DNA of 51,618 nucleotides from Syntrophales bacterium (GTDB lineage: Bacteria; Desulfobacterota; Syntrophia; Syntrophales; UBA2210), in contig JALNXD010000019.1 in assembly GCA_023230565.1 (NCBI GenBank), positions 1 to 51,618 of the forward strand, given 5' to 3'. Each line of letters begins with the position of its first letter. Position 1 is the stretch's first letter. The position numbers and the translations under genes are program-made. The notes under the pieces were generated by a model that ran no database searches, was not told where the DNA came from, and saw only the letters and a program-made list of their open reading frames with translations. Positions 26,333-35,126 of this stretch are shown here, in pieces.

Positions 26333-28732
26333 TCAAAGCTCGAAACTTCTGCTCTCCCCTTCCCTCAACTCGTGGACTTTTTCGGCGAAACCGATCATGA
26401 TCGGCTTCTCGGAGCTTCTTACGGCGCTGATGATAAGTGCCGATTCCGTAATTTCCACCTCCAGCGTTTGCCCGCGGTAGCGGATCTCCATCTTCAGGTC
26501 GGTAAGCTCATCGGGAAGACAGGGATTGAACCACAGGACATCGCCCCGCGATTCTATTCCCGTATAGGCTTCCTGCATGATATCGATGCTTCCCGCCATG
26601 GCACCCAGATGGATTCCTTCCGGCGTAGTGCCCCCCTGGATATCGGTAAAATCACTCTTCAAGGCTTCCTTGAAGAAGTTCCAGGAGCGCGTCCGGTCCG
26701 AACGGGCGAGCACCCAGGAATGGACTACCCGGCTCAGCGTTGAACCGTGGGAGGTTCTCTTCATATAGTAATCAATATTTTTCGGAATGGTTTCATATTC
26801 GAAGGGATAGCCCAGCTGGTCAAAAAGCTCGCCCAGTTCTCCGGAGGAAAAAAGGTAAAAGAGCATCAGCACGTCGGCCTGCTTTGACGCCTTATAACGG
26901 TTGGGAGTATCATCCTCGGCTTCGAGAATCCTGTCAAGTCTCTGTATATCACCATATTTACCTCGATAATTTTCCCAGTCAAACTCTTTCAATTCATCAT
27001 AGCCTTCGAACTGGCTGATGATGCCGTCATCATGAAAGGGAATTGTCATTTTTCTGCTTACATCTTTCCAGCGGTCTATTTCGTCCGTTCCTATATCCAG
27101 TGCTTCGCACAGCTCTTTCCTGCGATTTTCCGAAAGCAGATCCAGGACCTTCAACGTCTGCGTCAGTACCCATGTCACGATTACGTTCGTATAGGCGTTA
27201 TTGTTCAGACCGGGTTCGTCGGCGTTCGGATATGCATCGTGGTATTCGTCCGGTCCCATCACATTACGTATCTCGTACCGGCCTGAGTACTCATTCATTA
27301 CTGCCTTGCTCGACCAGAATTTGGCAATTTCCAGCATCATCTCGGCACCGTAAAAAGACATGAACTCCATGTCCGCCGTCGCTTCATAGTAATGGCATAT
27401 ATTGAAGGCAATTGCCGCATTGACATGCCGCTGGAACCGGGAATAATCGGGTATCCACCGGCCCGATTTCGGATTGAGGTGAACCCGCTGACTTTCTTCA
27501 CGTCCGTTGCTCCCGCTCTGCCAGGGGTACATGGCACCTTTGAACCCGTTTTCTGCGGCTGCCGCCCTTGCTTCCTTGAGGCGCCGGTAGCGGTACATCA
27601 GCAGCGAGCGGGTGACTTCGGGTATGCGGAAGTTCAGAAAAGGAAATATGAAAAGCTCATCCCAGAAGATATGCCCTCTGTATGCTTCGCCATGCCAGCC
27701 CCTGGACGGCACCCCCACATCGAGGTCCATGGTGTGCGTCGATATGGTCTGGAGGAGGTGGAATATGTTCAGGTGAAGAATCAAAAGCGGACTGCCGTCC
27801 TCGTGTTTCGCCCTGAAATCCATTCCGAAGCGCCGCCAGAGGTGACCCCATGAAACAGTATGGCTGGCAACAAGATCATCGAAATTCTCCGCATGAACGG
27901 CTGCCTTTTCCGCTTCAAGACCACACTCGGATATGGCCTTGTCACGGGATGTATAAAAGGCAACGACTTTCTCGATGCGCACCTTTCGCCCTTTTGAAAT
28001 ATCGACGGCAAAGCCGTGCGCAATGTAACTTTCTTTCTCAATCAGCCGACGCTCGCACTGTATGAATTCTCCTTCTTTGAAAACTCTTGTCCGTGCAGCC
28101 TGGGCAATTCGAAGCTCCGATTGGCTGGTCTCGACCTTCAGAAAAATAGTTTCCCTGTCGATTTCTCTGTGGTCCATCGGTTTCAAGTGACGGCTTTTCA
28201 ATGCCTTATACCGCTCGACACCGGCATTGGTCACTGTTCCGTCAAGGGCGGAGAGGAACTCGATCCGTCCTGACCAGTTCTCAGCCGTTAAGGTGGTTTC
28301 GATGCCGGCAAAATGCCGGTTGGCCATATGAACCAGCCGGCGCTCTTTCATCTCTGTTATCCGGCCTTTACTGTCGGCAAAGCGGACAAGCTTCTGAAGC
28401 AGCCCCTCTTTCATGTGCAGTTCCTGGCTGTATTCCTTGATTTCCGTATCTTTGAGGGAAAACCAGTCATTATCATCTATGCGAAACTTGAGGACAAGCC
28501 AGTTCGGCATATTGACCAGATCTTCATTTTCTATCACTCTTCCTGCAATTTCTGTCTGAAGCCGATTATAGCCCCCCGCGCAATAGGTGCCCGGATAATG
28601 GACTTCATCGGCATCGGACTGCGCGCTTGCCCCTCTGGTTGCAAAATAGCCGTTTCCCAATGTGCATAGCGCCTCCCGAAGGGCCTCGTCTCCGGGATCA
28701 TATCCTCTATAGACTACTACCCATGGATCCAT
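26333..28732 (-). CDS. glycoside hydrolase family 65 phosphorylase/hydrolase (trehalose/maltose/kojibiose type)
   Basis: A 799-aa GH65 protein with no signal peptide, so cytoplasmic. The N-terminal beta-sandwich begins VYRGYDPGDEALREALCTLGNGYFATRG. The (alpha/alpha)6 barrel contains GWHGEAYRGHIFWDELF (about 346-361) and the general acid Glu496 in MGPDEYHDAY. The C-terminal jelly roll ends with RYRGQTLEVEI. Members phosphorolyse alpha-linked glucosides to glucose plus beta-glucose-1-phosphate, or hydrolyse them. The next gene upstream encodes a HAD plus trehalose-6-phosphatase protein, so a trehalose-related substrate is likely. GGGAGG precedes the ATG. Its GH65 role is firm; exact substrate is not. 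Confidence 0.9.
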   Translation of the reverse strand: MDPWVVVYRGYDPGDEALREALCTLGNGYFATRGASAQSDADEVHYPGTYCAGGYNRLQTEIAGRVIENEDLVNMPNWLVLKFRIDDNDWFSLKDTEIKEYSQELHMKEGLLQKLVRFADSKGRITEMKERRLVHMANRHFAGIETTLTAENWSGRIEFLSALDGTVTNAGVERYKALKSRHLKPMDHREIDRETIFLKVETSQSELRIAQAARTRVFKEGEFIQCERRLIEKESYIAHGFAVDISKGRKVRIEKVVAFYTSRDKAISECGLEAEKAAVHAENFDDLVASHTVSWGHLWRRFGMDFRAKHEDGSPLLILHLNIFHLLQTISTHTMDLDVGVPSRGWHGEAYRGHIFWDELFIFPFLNFRIPEVTRSLLMYRYRRLKEARAAAAENGFKGAMYPWQSGSNGREESQRVHLNPKSGRWIPDYSRFQRHVNAAIAFNICHYYEATADMEFMSFYGAEMMLEIAKFWSSKAVMNEYSGRYEIRNVMGPDEYHDAYPNADEPGLNNNAYTNVIVTWVLTQTLKVLDLLSENRRKELCEALDIGTDEIDRWKDVSRKMTIPFHDDGIISQFEGYDELKEFDWENYRGKYGDIQRLDRILEAEDDTPNRYKASKQADVLMLFYLFSSGELGELFDQLGYPFEYETIPKNIDYYMKRTSHGSTLSRVVHSWVLARSDRTRSWNFFKEALKSDFTDIQGGTTPEGIHLGAMAGSIDIMQEAYTGIESRGDVLWFNPCLPDELTDLKMEIRYRGQTLEVEITESALIISAVRSSEKPIMIGFAEKVHELREGESRSFEL

Positions 28733-28818
28733 ACCAACCTCCCTTTATCCATTATCCATTTCCGGAAAATGCGAACATTGCGATACCCGCCACGTTAAAC
28801 CCGAATCGATCCGCCGCT

Positions 28819-30366
28819 TTACCCTTTTATCAAAGTCCCGAGAGCCTCGAGAAATTCGCCTACCTCTCCGGTATCTCTCAGAATATACAGGGCATCGGTG
28901 GGTTTCGCCCTTTCCATGACCGCTATGCCTATACCTCTGTCTCTGAGTGCCCTGAAGGCATCCTCATCGGTCACATCGTCCCCGATGTAAAAGGGCAGCA
29001 CACCCGGCCTGTCCAGATCGAGCGCGTCCAGGACCCATAAGAGCGCCTTACCCTTATGCCAGTTGATGCGCGGCTGGAGATCGTAGACCTTCTTGCCCCG
29101 GGAATTCCTCAACTGCGGGAATCGTTCCAGAACTTCGTCAACGATTTTTGTCACCCTTTCGACCTGCTCGTCCTTGACCTTTCGGTAATGCACGGCTATG
29201 GAAAATTTTTTGCGCTCCACAAGGGCGCCTGCAATATCACTCAGATTTTCCTTCAGCATCCCTTCGGCCTCATCCAGGACCGGCAGAAATTCCCTCCCCT
29301 GCTGAAACTCTCTCTTTCGACCTGCGGGACCGGCGATATCGAAGCCGTGACTGCCGGCATAAAAAATTGTATCGATTCCTACAAGATCACGCACATCTTC
29401 GAGGTCTCTGCCGCTTATCACCGCAACTTTGCAGAGGGCCGCGAGTTTTACCACTCTCTCTTTCATCGCTTTCGAAAGTACGGCCTGGCCGGGGGTATCG
29501 ACGATGGGGGTCAGCGTGCCGTCATAATCGAGAAAGAGGGCCGCTTCCTTTCCTTTCAATGCGGAAGCGATTTTTTCCATAGAATCAAGCGCGGAGGGAG
29601 GAGGAGGTTCAAAGGGTTCTTCGATTATGACATCGGAAAGCTGCGTTACTACTATATCGGCGCCGTTTTCTTTCAGTTCCGCCCCGTGACCGGTACGGTC
29701 GACACCGATGACGCACCCGAAATATCCCGCCCTTCCGGCCTGCACGCCCGCTATGGCGTCTTCCACTACGACCGAGCGCGCGGGTTCGACACCGAGCCTT
29801 CGGGCCGCTTCGATGAAGATATCGGGGTCCGGTTTCCCCTTCAGGCCCAGCTCCTGCGAATCCACACCATCCACTTTGGCCTGAAAGAGATGGAGAATTT
29901 CTGCGGCCTCGAGGACGGCCACGCAATTTTTGCTGGCTGAAATGACGGCCGTTTTGAACCCGGCCTCATTGAGATCTTTTACCAGCCGAACTCCCGGTTC
30001 GAACCTCTCGACCCCCTGTTGTTCCAACAGGGCATGGAAAAATCTGTTTTTTCTATTTCCCAGCCCGTACACCGTTTTCTCATCGGGATCATCACCGGGG
30101 GTACCATAGGGAAGTTCTATATTGCGTGACGCCAGAAAGCTCTCAATCCCATCAAGGCGTGGCTTGCCGTCCACATAACGCCGGTAGTCGGCACCCGGAT
30201 CGAAGGGCGACCATGTCCCTCCGCTCCTTTCCCGGAATTCATCGAACAGATCTTTCCAGGCGGCGGCGTGGACCTTCGCGGTCCTGGTCATGACCCCGTC
30301 CATATCGAAGATCACCGCATCGTATTTCGATCGCGACAATGTAACGGCCGGTTTTCTTTTATTCAT
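28819..30366 (-). CDS. fusion of HAD beta-phosphoglucomutase-like and trehalose-6-phosphate phosphatase domains
   Basis: A 515-aa two-domain protein. Residues 1-250 are a HAD hydrolase of the beta-phosphoglucomutase type with FDMDGV (D21, D23), SASKN and VVEDAIAGVQAG. After a Pro-rich linker (PFEPPPPSAL) residues 265-515 are a trehalose-6-phosphate phosphatase (OtsB) domain with LDYDGT (D280, D282), ISGRDLEDV, SHGFDIAGP and GDDVTDEDAF. It would convert beta-glucose-1-phosphate to glucose-6-phosphate and make trehalose from trehalose-6-phosphate. It precedes the GH65 gene by 86 bases. The same three domains in this order form mycobacterial OtsB1 (Rv2006). No TPS (OtsA) is in the window. The ATG lacks a strong ribosome site. 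Confidence 0.9.
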   Translation of the reverse strand: MNKRKPAVTLSRSKYDAVIFDMDGVMTRTAKVHAAAWKDLFDEFRERSGGTWSPFDPGADYRRYVDGKPRLDGIESFLASRNIELPYGTPGDDPDEKTVYGLGNRKNRFFHALLEQQGVERFEPGVRLVKDLNEAGFKTAVISASKNCVAVLEAAEILHLFQAKVDGVDSQELGLKGKPDPDIFIEAARRLGVEPARSVVVEDAIAGVQAGRAGYFGCVIGVDRTGHGAELKENGADIVVTQLSDVIIEEPFEPPPPSALDSMEKIASALKGKEAALFLDYDGTLTPIVDTPGQAVLSKAMKERVVKLAALCKVAVISGRDLEDVRDLVGIDTIFYAGSHGFDIAGPAGRKREFQQGREFLPVLDEAEGMLKENLSDIAGALVERKKFSIAVHYRKVKDEQVERVTKIVDEVLERFPQLRNSRGKKVYDLQPRINWHKGKALLWVLDALDLDRPGVLPFYIGDDVTDEDAFRALRDRGIGIAVMERAKPTDALYILRDTGEVGEFLEALGTLIKG

Positions 30367-30414
30367 TGTATTTCACCCGTTCTGTATCCCTGTATTTCAG
30401 ACAAGTTTCTCATT

Positions 30415-31830
30415 TCAGTCCGTGTGAGCAGCGCCTTTTTGATTTTCTCCTGGTTTCTTTTTTTCATCATAATTGAAAATAAGCTCTTCCACCGTTAATT
30501 CATCCATGTCGGCCGCTATGCTCAAAATGACCTTTTCGGGATACAAATAGCTTTTCGCATCGGCAATCACGTCCTCCACGGTAACGGAACCGATCAGCGA
30601 AGGCAGCCTTTCAGGATAGTCCATACCGAGATTGAAATATTCCATCTGAGCGACAAGCGAGGCGACACCGGATTGTGTAGTCAGCTTGAGGGGGAAACTG
30701 CCGACAAGATACTTTTTGGCCGTCGCGAGTTCTTCATTTGATACGGGATTTTTTTGCATGGATTCCATTTCATTTATAATGGTCGAAACTGCTCTGTTCG
30801 CAGCCGCTGTGTGTGTCTGCACACTCACCTGAAATATACCTGACCTTTTTCCTGCGTCAAAATTGCTTGACACGGAGTAGGCAAGCCCCTTTTCGATCCG
30901 GATCTTTCTCATCAAGCGCGATCCCAACCCGCCGCCTCCGAGAATATGGTTCATTGCCAGCACCGAATAATAATCGGGATTTCCTCTTTCAATACCCCTA
31001 TGGCCCATCACGATATTCGCCTGAGATATCGGCATGTGCTCTGTAACAGTCAAAGGCCCTTCTGCAAATTTCGATGGTACAGAAGACTCATCGATCTTAC
31101 CGGAAGCCCAGTTGCCAATCATTGGAATTATATGTTCTTTTATTTCATTTACCGTAATATCACCTACTATGGCAATAACAGCATTGTTATTTGGCCGCCA
31201 GAATGATTGGTGAAATCGCAAGACGGCAATCCTGTCGAGTTTCGGAATTGATTCTTCCGTGCCTTCCAGGGGGTGCCCGAACGGGAAAGTAAGGAAAAGC
31301 TTCTCCCTGAAGTGGTTTTCTGCGACTTCTTTCGGATTGTCTTTCCGCGACTGAATCTGTCCCAATATTATTGCCTTCTTGCGTTCAATTTCACTTTCCG
31401 GAAATATCGGGTTTATAAGAACGTCAATGAAAATATCAAGAGTCGGTTCCAGATTTTTTTTCAGGCTTTTCATAGACAAGACGGCAAAATCCCTTCCGCA
31501 CGACACATCGATTTCTGAACCCATTGAATCTGTTTTTTCATTGATTTCATCAAACGAATATTGCGAAGTCCCGAGCAGTATTCCTTCAGTCGTCAGATTC
31601 GCAAGCCCCCCCTTGCCCTCTGGATCCCTCCATGCGCCTGCATCAACCAAAACCATGCATGTAACAAGAGGCAGACTGTGGTCTTCCGAAATGAGAACGA
31701 CAAGTTTATTGGAAAGAACAATTCTTTCTATGGGGATTGGAGCCGGGATAGCATTTTCCTGAAAACATAGGGAGCCAGAAGCAATGATCAAAAAAAATAT
31801 AACAGCTAAATACTTATTACGGTTATTCAT
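30415..31830 (-). CDS. M16-family protein lacking the zinc motif (non-catalytic subunit type)
   Basis: A 471-aa M16 fold protein with a signal peptide (about 1-23). Where active members have HxxEH the sequence reads NLTTE (N78, T81, E82) in GKGGLANLTTEGILLGT, so zinc binding and catalysis should be lost. The C-terminal M16C domain keeps GGGLGSRLMRKIRIEKGLAYSVSS, the substrate-binding loop of regulatory subunits. It is therefore likely the non-catalytic partner of a zinc-binding M16 subunit, as in MPP-alpha or bacterial two-subunit processing peptidases. The likely partner is the intact gene at 727-2073, 28 kb away. AAGAGG sits before the ATG. Confidence 0.88.
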   Translation of the reverse strand: MNNRNKYLAVIFFLIIASGSLCFQENAIPAPIPIERIVLSNKLVVLISEDHSLPLVTCMVLVDAGAWRDPEGKGGLANLTTEGILLGTSQYSFDEINEKTDSMGSEIDVSCGRDFAVLSMKSLKKNLEPTLDIFIDVLINPIFPESEIERKKAIILGQIQSRKDNPKEVAENHFREKLFLTFPFGHPLEGTEESIPKLDRIAVLRFHQSFWRPNNNAVIAIVGDITVNEIKEHIIPMIGNWASGKIDESSVPSKFAEGPLTVTEHMPISQANIVMGHRGIERGNPDYYSVLAMNHILGGGGLGSRLMRKIRIEKGLAYSVSSNFDAGKRSGIFQVSVQTHTAAANRAVSTIINEMESMQKNPVSNEELATAKKYLVGSFPLKLTTQSGVASLVAQMEYFNLGMDYPERLPSLIGSVTVEDVIADAKSYLYPEKVILSIAADMDELTVEELIFNYDEKKKPGENQKGAAHTD

Positions 31831-32176
31831 GGCATCGCCTCTTCTTTTTTTATATGCCCCTGTTTTAATGTCATTACATTCCCTTCCTGGAGCCGGGCTG
31901 GAAGCTTCCGGTTTTGACTCAAATCAGTTGTTTCAAGTGCTACGCAGCCGGTGCGAAGCGTTCATACTTGCATGATAAATCAATCTTTATTTCAACAAAA
32001 TGAATTTTCCAGAACAATAGGGGATATCATGTATAGAGTTTTTGAAAAAACAGTATGCTAATCATCCGCCATTTGCTCGCGGCTATTTGCCCTTGACACG
32101 TTATTTTTCAGTAATTGCTCATGAATACCGAATCGGGTATAGTTAAGGTCTGATCAGAAAGTAAACAGGTAATCAT
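31831..32176. other. intergenic region between divergent M16 and ZIP genes
   Basis: No gene recognised. A candidate ZIP promoter with inverted repeat is at 32115-32143 (separate entry). Confidence 0.4.
32115..32143 (+). promoter_or_regulatory. candidate promoter with inverted repeat upstream of the ZIP gene
   Basis: -10 TATAGT (32138-32143) with a poor -35 TTGCTC (32115-32120) at 17-base spacing. The inverted repeat ATACC (32125-32129)/GGTAT (32136-32140) lies between and overlaps the -10, a typical position for a repressor or MerR-like metal regulator. No regulator gene is adjacent. Confidence 0.3.
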
Positions 32177-32923
32177 GTGAATACTTTTTTCTGGATAGTC
32201 TCGAGTAGTATCGTTATGAGCGCTATCGCTCTCATCGGCAGCATTACGCTTGTGTTCAGGGAAAAGACCCTTCAGAAACTCTTGCCTCCTCTTGTTGCGT
32301 TTGCCGCAGGCACTCTTCTTGGAGGAGCCTTTTTTCATATGATACCCGAGGGCATAGAAAAAATGGAAGGGGATATGACCCCATATATATGGATTATTGC
32401 CGGGTTCTGTATTTTCTTCATGCTCGAACAGTTTCTGCACTGGCATCACTGTCAAAGAGCTGATTCGACCTGCAAGCAGCCGCTTACCTATCTTATTCTC
32501 ATAGGCGACGGTCTTCATAATTTTATTGGCGGGACAGCAGTGGCAGGGGCTTTTCTCGCAGATATACGTCTTGGTGTAATGGCCTGGCTGGCGGCTGCCG
32601 CTCACGAAGTGCCACAGGAGCTTGGTGATTTCGGAGTTTTAATACACGGAGGGTGGGGCAGGAAAAAAGCTCTTTTTTACAATGCTCTTTCCGCTCTTAC
32701 TTTCCTTGTCGGAGGGCTGGCTGCCTATTTGGCATCCTTTCAGCTGAATGTAAACTTTTTACTGCCCTTTGCAGCGGGTAATTTCATTTATATCGCCGCA
32801 TCCGACCTGGTGCCCGAAATTAACAAGCCCCGCACACTATCATCCAACCTCATCCATTTGCTCTGCTTTCTCCTGGGATTATCGTTACTTTTGTTCATTA
32901 GAACAGCCATAGATACGCATTAA
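32177..32923 (+). CDS. ZIP-family metal transporter
   Basis: A 248-aa membrane protein with eight predicted helices. Helix 4 carries GDGLHNFIGG (HN-xxx-G metal site) and helix 5 carries AAHEVPQELGDF, the paired His-rich motifs of ZIP transporters. A short loop HWHHCQ before helix 4 may also bind metal. It imports Zn, Fe or Mn. It begins with GTG at 32177; no in-frame ATG exists nearby and the ribosome site is weak. The adjacent CPBP protease converges with a 16-base gap. Family call firm; the metal is unknown. Confidence 0.92.
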   Translation: MNTFFWIVSSSIVMSAIALIGSITLVFREKTLQKLLPPLVAFAAGTLLGGAFFHMIPEGIEKMEGDMTPYIWIIAGFCIFFMLEQFLHWHHCQRADSTCKQPLTYLILIGDGLHNFIGGTAVAGAFLADIRLGVMAWLAAAAHEVPQELGDFGVLIHGGWGRKKALFYNALSALTFLVGGLAAYLASFQLNVNFLLPFAAGNFIYIAASDLVPEINKPRTLSSNLIHLLCFLLGLSLLLFIRTAIDTH

Positions 32924-32939
32924 TCAAAGATGACAATAA

Positions 32940-33647
32940 TCAAGACATGTGAAACTCTCCAATTAGCGGAACTAATATTATCCCGATGAAATTCTGAATA
33001 AAGTGCATTACAACAGGAGCAGCCAGATTCTTTCTCCAAAGATACACGGCACCAAAAGCAAAGCCCAGAATTCCTGCCCCGATCATACCTCCCGATCTTT
33101 CATACCCGTGTCCCAACGCGAAAATGGCCGATGAAAGAACGAGTGCAACTCCAGGATTTTTGGTGATAACAAAAAAACGGCGTATGAGGTATCCCCGAAA
33201 AATCACTTCTTCAGAGACAGCCACAACAATCAGAAAGACAATAGCCAGGATGAATTCCCCTCCTCCTGAAGGAACAAGAAATGACGGCGCTTCATGAGGA
33301 ACTGACAATCCAGCTTTTTTTAACAGCATTTGAATTGCGCCTATCAGATACATGATCGGTATAAAGATCAAAACACCTATACCCGCCTCTTTCCACCAAT
33401 TCTGCAGTCTTATCCCTATTGCATACAATGGCTCTCCATTATGCCACACAAAGTATATTACAAGCGCGAGCAGAGGTATATCACTCAATACAGTCGACCA
33501 TGCAACCATTGAAAAAGTGATATTGCCCTTCGATAATGATGCTGACATAATCATTGAGGGCAGTATGAGGGACAGCAGTATCGAAACTTCTATAGCCTGT
33601 ACTTTTTGGGGCGGGCCGGATTTTTGTATTTCATAATCGAATTCCAT
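32940..33647 (-). CDS. CPBP-family intramembrane metalloprotease
   Basis: A 235-aa membrane protein of the CPBP (Abi/CAAX) family. Motif 1 is SEEVIFRGYLIRRFF (EExxxR), motif 2 is ALGHGYE with a metal-binding His, and motif 3 is HFIQNFIG with the final His/Asn. About seven or eight hydrophobic helices. Prokaryotic members function in bacteriocin self-immunity, peptide processing or unknown roles. The start at ATG 33647 (MEFDYEIQ) is chosen; a TTG at 33671 gives a longer N-terminus but no better ribosome site. No neighbouring gene explains a substrate. Confidence 0.88.
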   Translation of the reverse strand: MEFDYEIQKSGPPQKVQAIEVSILLSLILPSMIMSASLSKGNITFSMVAWSTVLSDIPLLALVIYFVWHNGEPLYAIGIRLQNWWKEAGIGVLIFIPIMYLIGAIQMLLKKAGLSVPHEAPSFLVPSGGGEFILAIVFLIVVAVSEEVIFRGYLIRRFFVITKNPGVALVLSSAIFALGHGYERSGGMIGAGILGFAFGAVYLWRKNLAAPVVMHFIQNFIGIILVPLIGEFHMS

Positions 33648-34031
33648 TTTCTCTTTGCCGAATTTCTGCAAAACCCTTTATGATTTAAAATTGACTTCTC
33701 ATATAAAGTCCAGGAATCTCAATTATGAAGATCCTCCAAACAAGTGAATGCGGGAGCGCATTATCCGAAACTCCGCTTGCTCCCCGTTATATTGCCGGCG
33801 CAGTTATCATGAGAAGCTTTTTACAAAGCGTGTCGTGTTTCAGCGTGTGACTATATTCTAATAAAATAATCACCGTAAATAGGTGCAAGACAGTATTTTA
33901 TTATCTGATCCTGGGCTTAATATAATTAAAAAAATACGTGATGCGAAAGTTCATTTTTTCCGATTCTGAGGCATGAATTTTGAAGGAAACGAGGCAGCAT
34001 CACGTGCTCCCGTACATCCGGCGCGGTTGGC
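33648..34031. other. intergenic region with inverted repeat
   Basis: No gene seen. GGGAGC (33752-33757) and GCTCCC (33779-33784) form a stem with a large loop. Promoters for the CPBP gene (left) and phosphoribosyltransferase gene (right) should be here but none is clear. Confidence 0.4.
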
Positions 34032-34718
34032 ATGGGCAGAAAGGCGAACAGGGTGGAGCAATCAACTTTTTTCAGAGACAGAAAGGACGCGGGCCGCAGG
34101 CTTGCTGCCGAACTTTTTGAATATAAAAATAAAAAAAATGTTCTTGTGCTTGCGCTTCCACGAGGCGGCGTACCGGTTGGATATGAAATTGCCAGGTACC
34201 TTTCTGCTCCTCTTGATGTTTTTCTGGTAAGAAAACTGGGTGTGCCGGGGCAGGAGGAACTTGCGATGGGTGCTGTAGCATCAGGCGGTATTCGCGTTCT
34301 GAACGAAGATATTATCAGAGCCTTGGGAATTCACACTTATCAAATAGACGAGATTGCGGCAAAAGAACAAACTGAACTCGAACGCAGAGAGCAACAGTAC
34401 CGGGGGAATAAGCCGGATCTTGAAATAAAGGGCCGAACAGTTATCCTGGTGGATGACGGGCTGGCAACGGGAGCAAGCATGCGTGCTGCGGTAAAAGCTC
34501 TAAAATTGAGCATGCCATCAGAGATTATTGTTGCTGTTCCGACAGCATCGCCTGATACCTGCGAAGAATTCAAATCGGAAGTAGATAAAATAATCTGCGC
34601 CGAAACCCCCAGCCCCTTCCGGGCTGTGGGGGCCCGGTATGTGGATTTTTCCCAGACAACGGACGAGGAAGTCCGGCGATTATTGAAATCGGCCGAAGAG
34701 ATAGGGCGTCTCCAATAA
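34032..34718 (+). CDS. phosphoribosyltransferase-family protein
   Basis: A 228-aa protein with the PRPP-binding motif VILVDDGLATGASM, typical of type I phosphoribosyltransferases, and an N-terminal FRDRKDAGRRLAAEL, LALPRGGVPVGYEIA pattern. In many anaerobes and Proteobacteria this family occurs next to or fused to a dienelactone-hydrolase-like alpha/beta hydrolase, and a fragment of such a hydrolase follows directly here. Its substrate is unknown; it is not the usual apt, hpt or upp. No clear ribosome site precedes the ATG at 34032, so the first ten residues are uncertain. Confidence 0.82.
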   Translation: MGRKANRVEQSTFFRDRKDAGRRLAAELFEYKNKKNVLVLALPRGGVPVGYEIARYLSAPLDVFLVRKLGVPGQEELAMGAVASGGIRVLNEDIIRALGIHTYQIDEIAAKEQTELERREQQYRGNKPDLEIKGRTVILVDDGLATGASMRAAVKALKLSMPSEIIVAVPTASPDTCEEFKSEVDKIICAETPSPFRAVGARYVDFSQTTDEEVRRLLKSAEEIGRLQ

Positions 34719-34771
34719 TTTTTCGGCAAAAAAGGGAGGAATGAAATGAAAGGCGATCCGGAGCGTCACGG

Positions 34772-35047
34772 ATGAATGAAGAGGCGATGGCGCAAATGAA
34801 CACGGAAAAGAAGATGGAAGTCATACCCGGCGCCACCCATCTCTTCCCCGAACCGGGCGCTCTGGAAAAGGTGGCTGAACTCGCCCGTCAATGGTTCGAA
34901 AGATATCTGAAAAGCACAATAAATAGTCCAATGACGGACCGAACCCTTGGAGAGTCACGAGAAAACACTGCAGGATCTGCTCGAAACCATCCAAGGCGCC
35001 GGCGGCACATCCACGAGGAAGTGGCGCATCCGGGCAGGCGGTCATGA
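34772..35047 (+). pseudogene. remnant of a dienelactone-hydrolase-like alpha/beta hydrolase C-terminus
   Basis: The first 45-50 codons (MNEEAMAQM, then MEVIPGATHLFPEPGALEKVAELARQWFERYL) match the C-terminus of the hydrolase that normally follows this kind of phosphoribosyltransferase; the conserved active-site His is in GATHLF. The N-terminal part with the nucleophile is missing and no frame upstream supplies it. The reading frame then runs into unrelated sequence (about 34925-35047). This is a deletion remnant, not a functional hydrolase. GGGAGG at 34733 upstream is probably the old or neighbouring ribosome site. Confidence 0.6.
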
Positions 35048-35126
35048 CGGGTCCGTCCACCGGTAAAAATCCTCTTCCAGGAGCGAGGCCGTCAAGTCCC
35101 GGGCTTTTTGTGTCTGATACCGCTCG

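Noticed and set aside
32094..32122. TTGACA upstream of the ZIP gene as -35
   Set aside because: At 17-base spacing the -10 would be TGCTCA, a poor match; the TATAGT further down fits better with a weaker -35.
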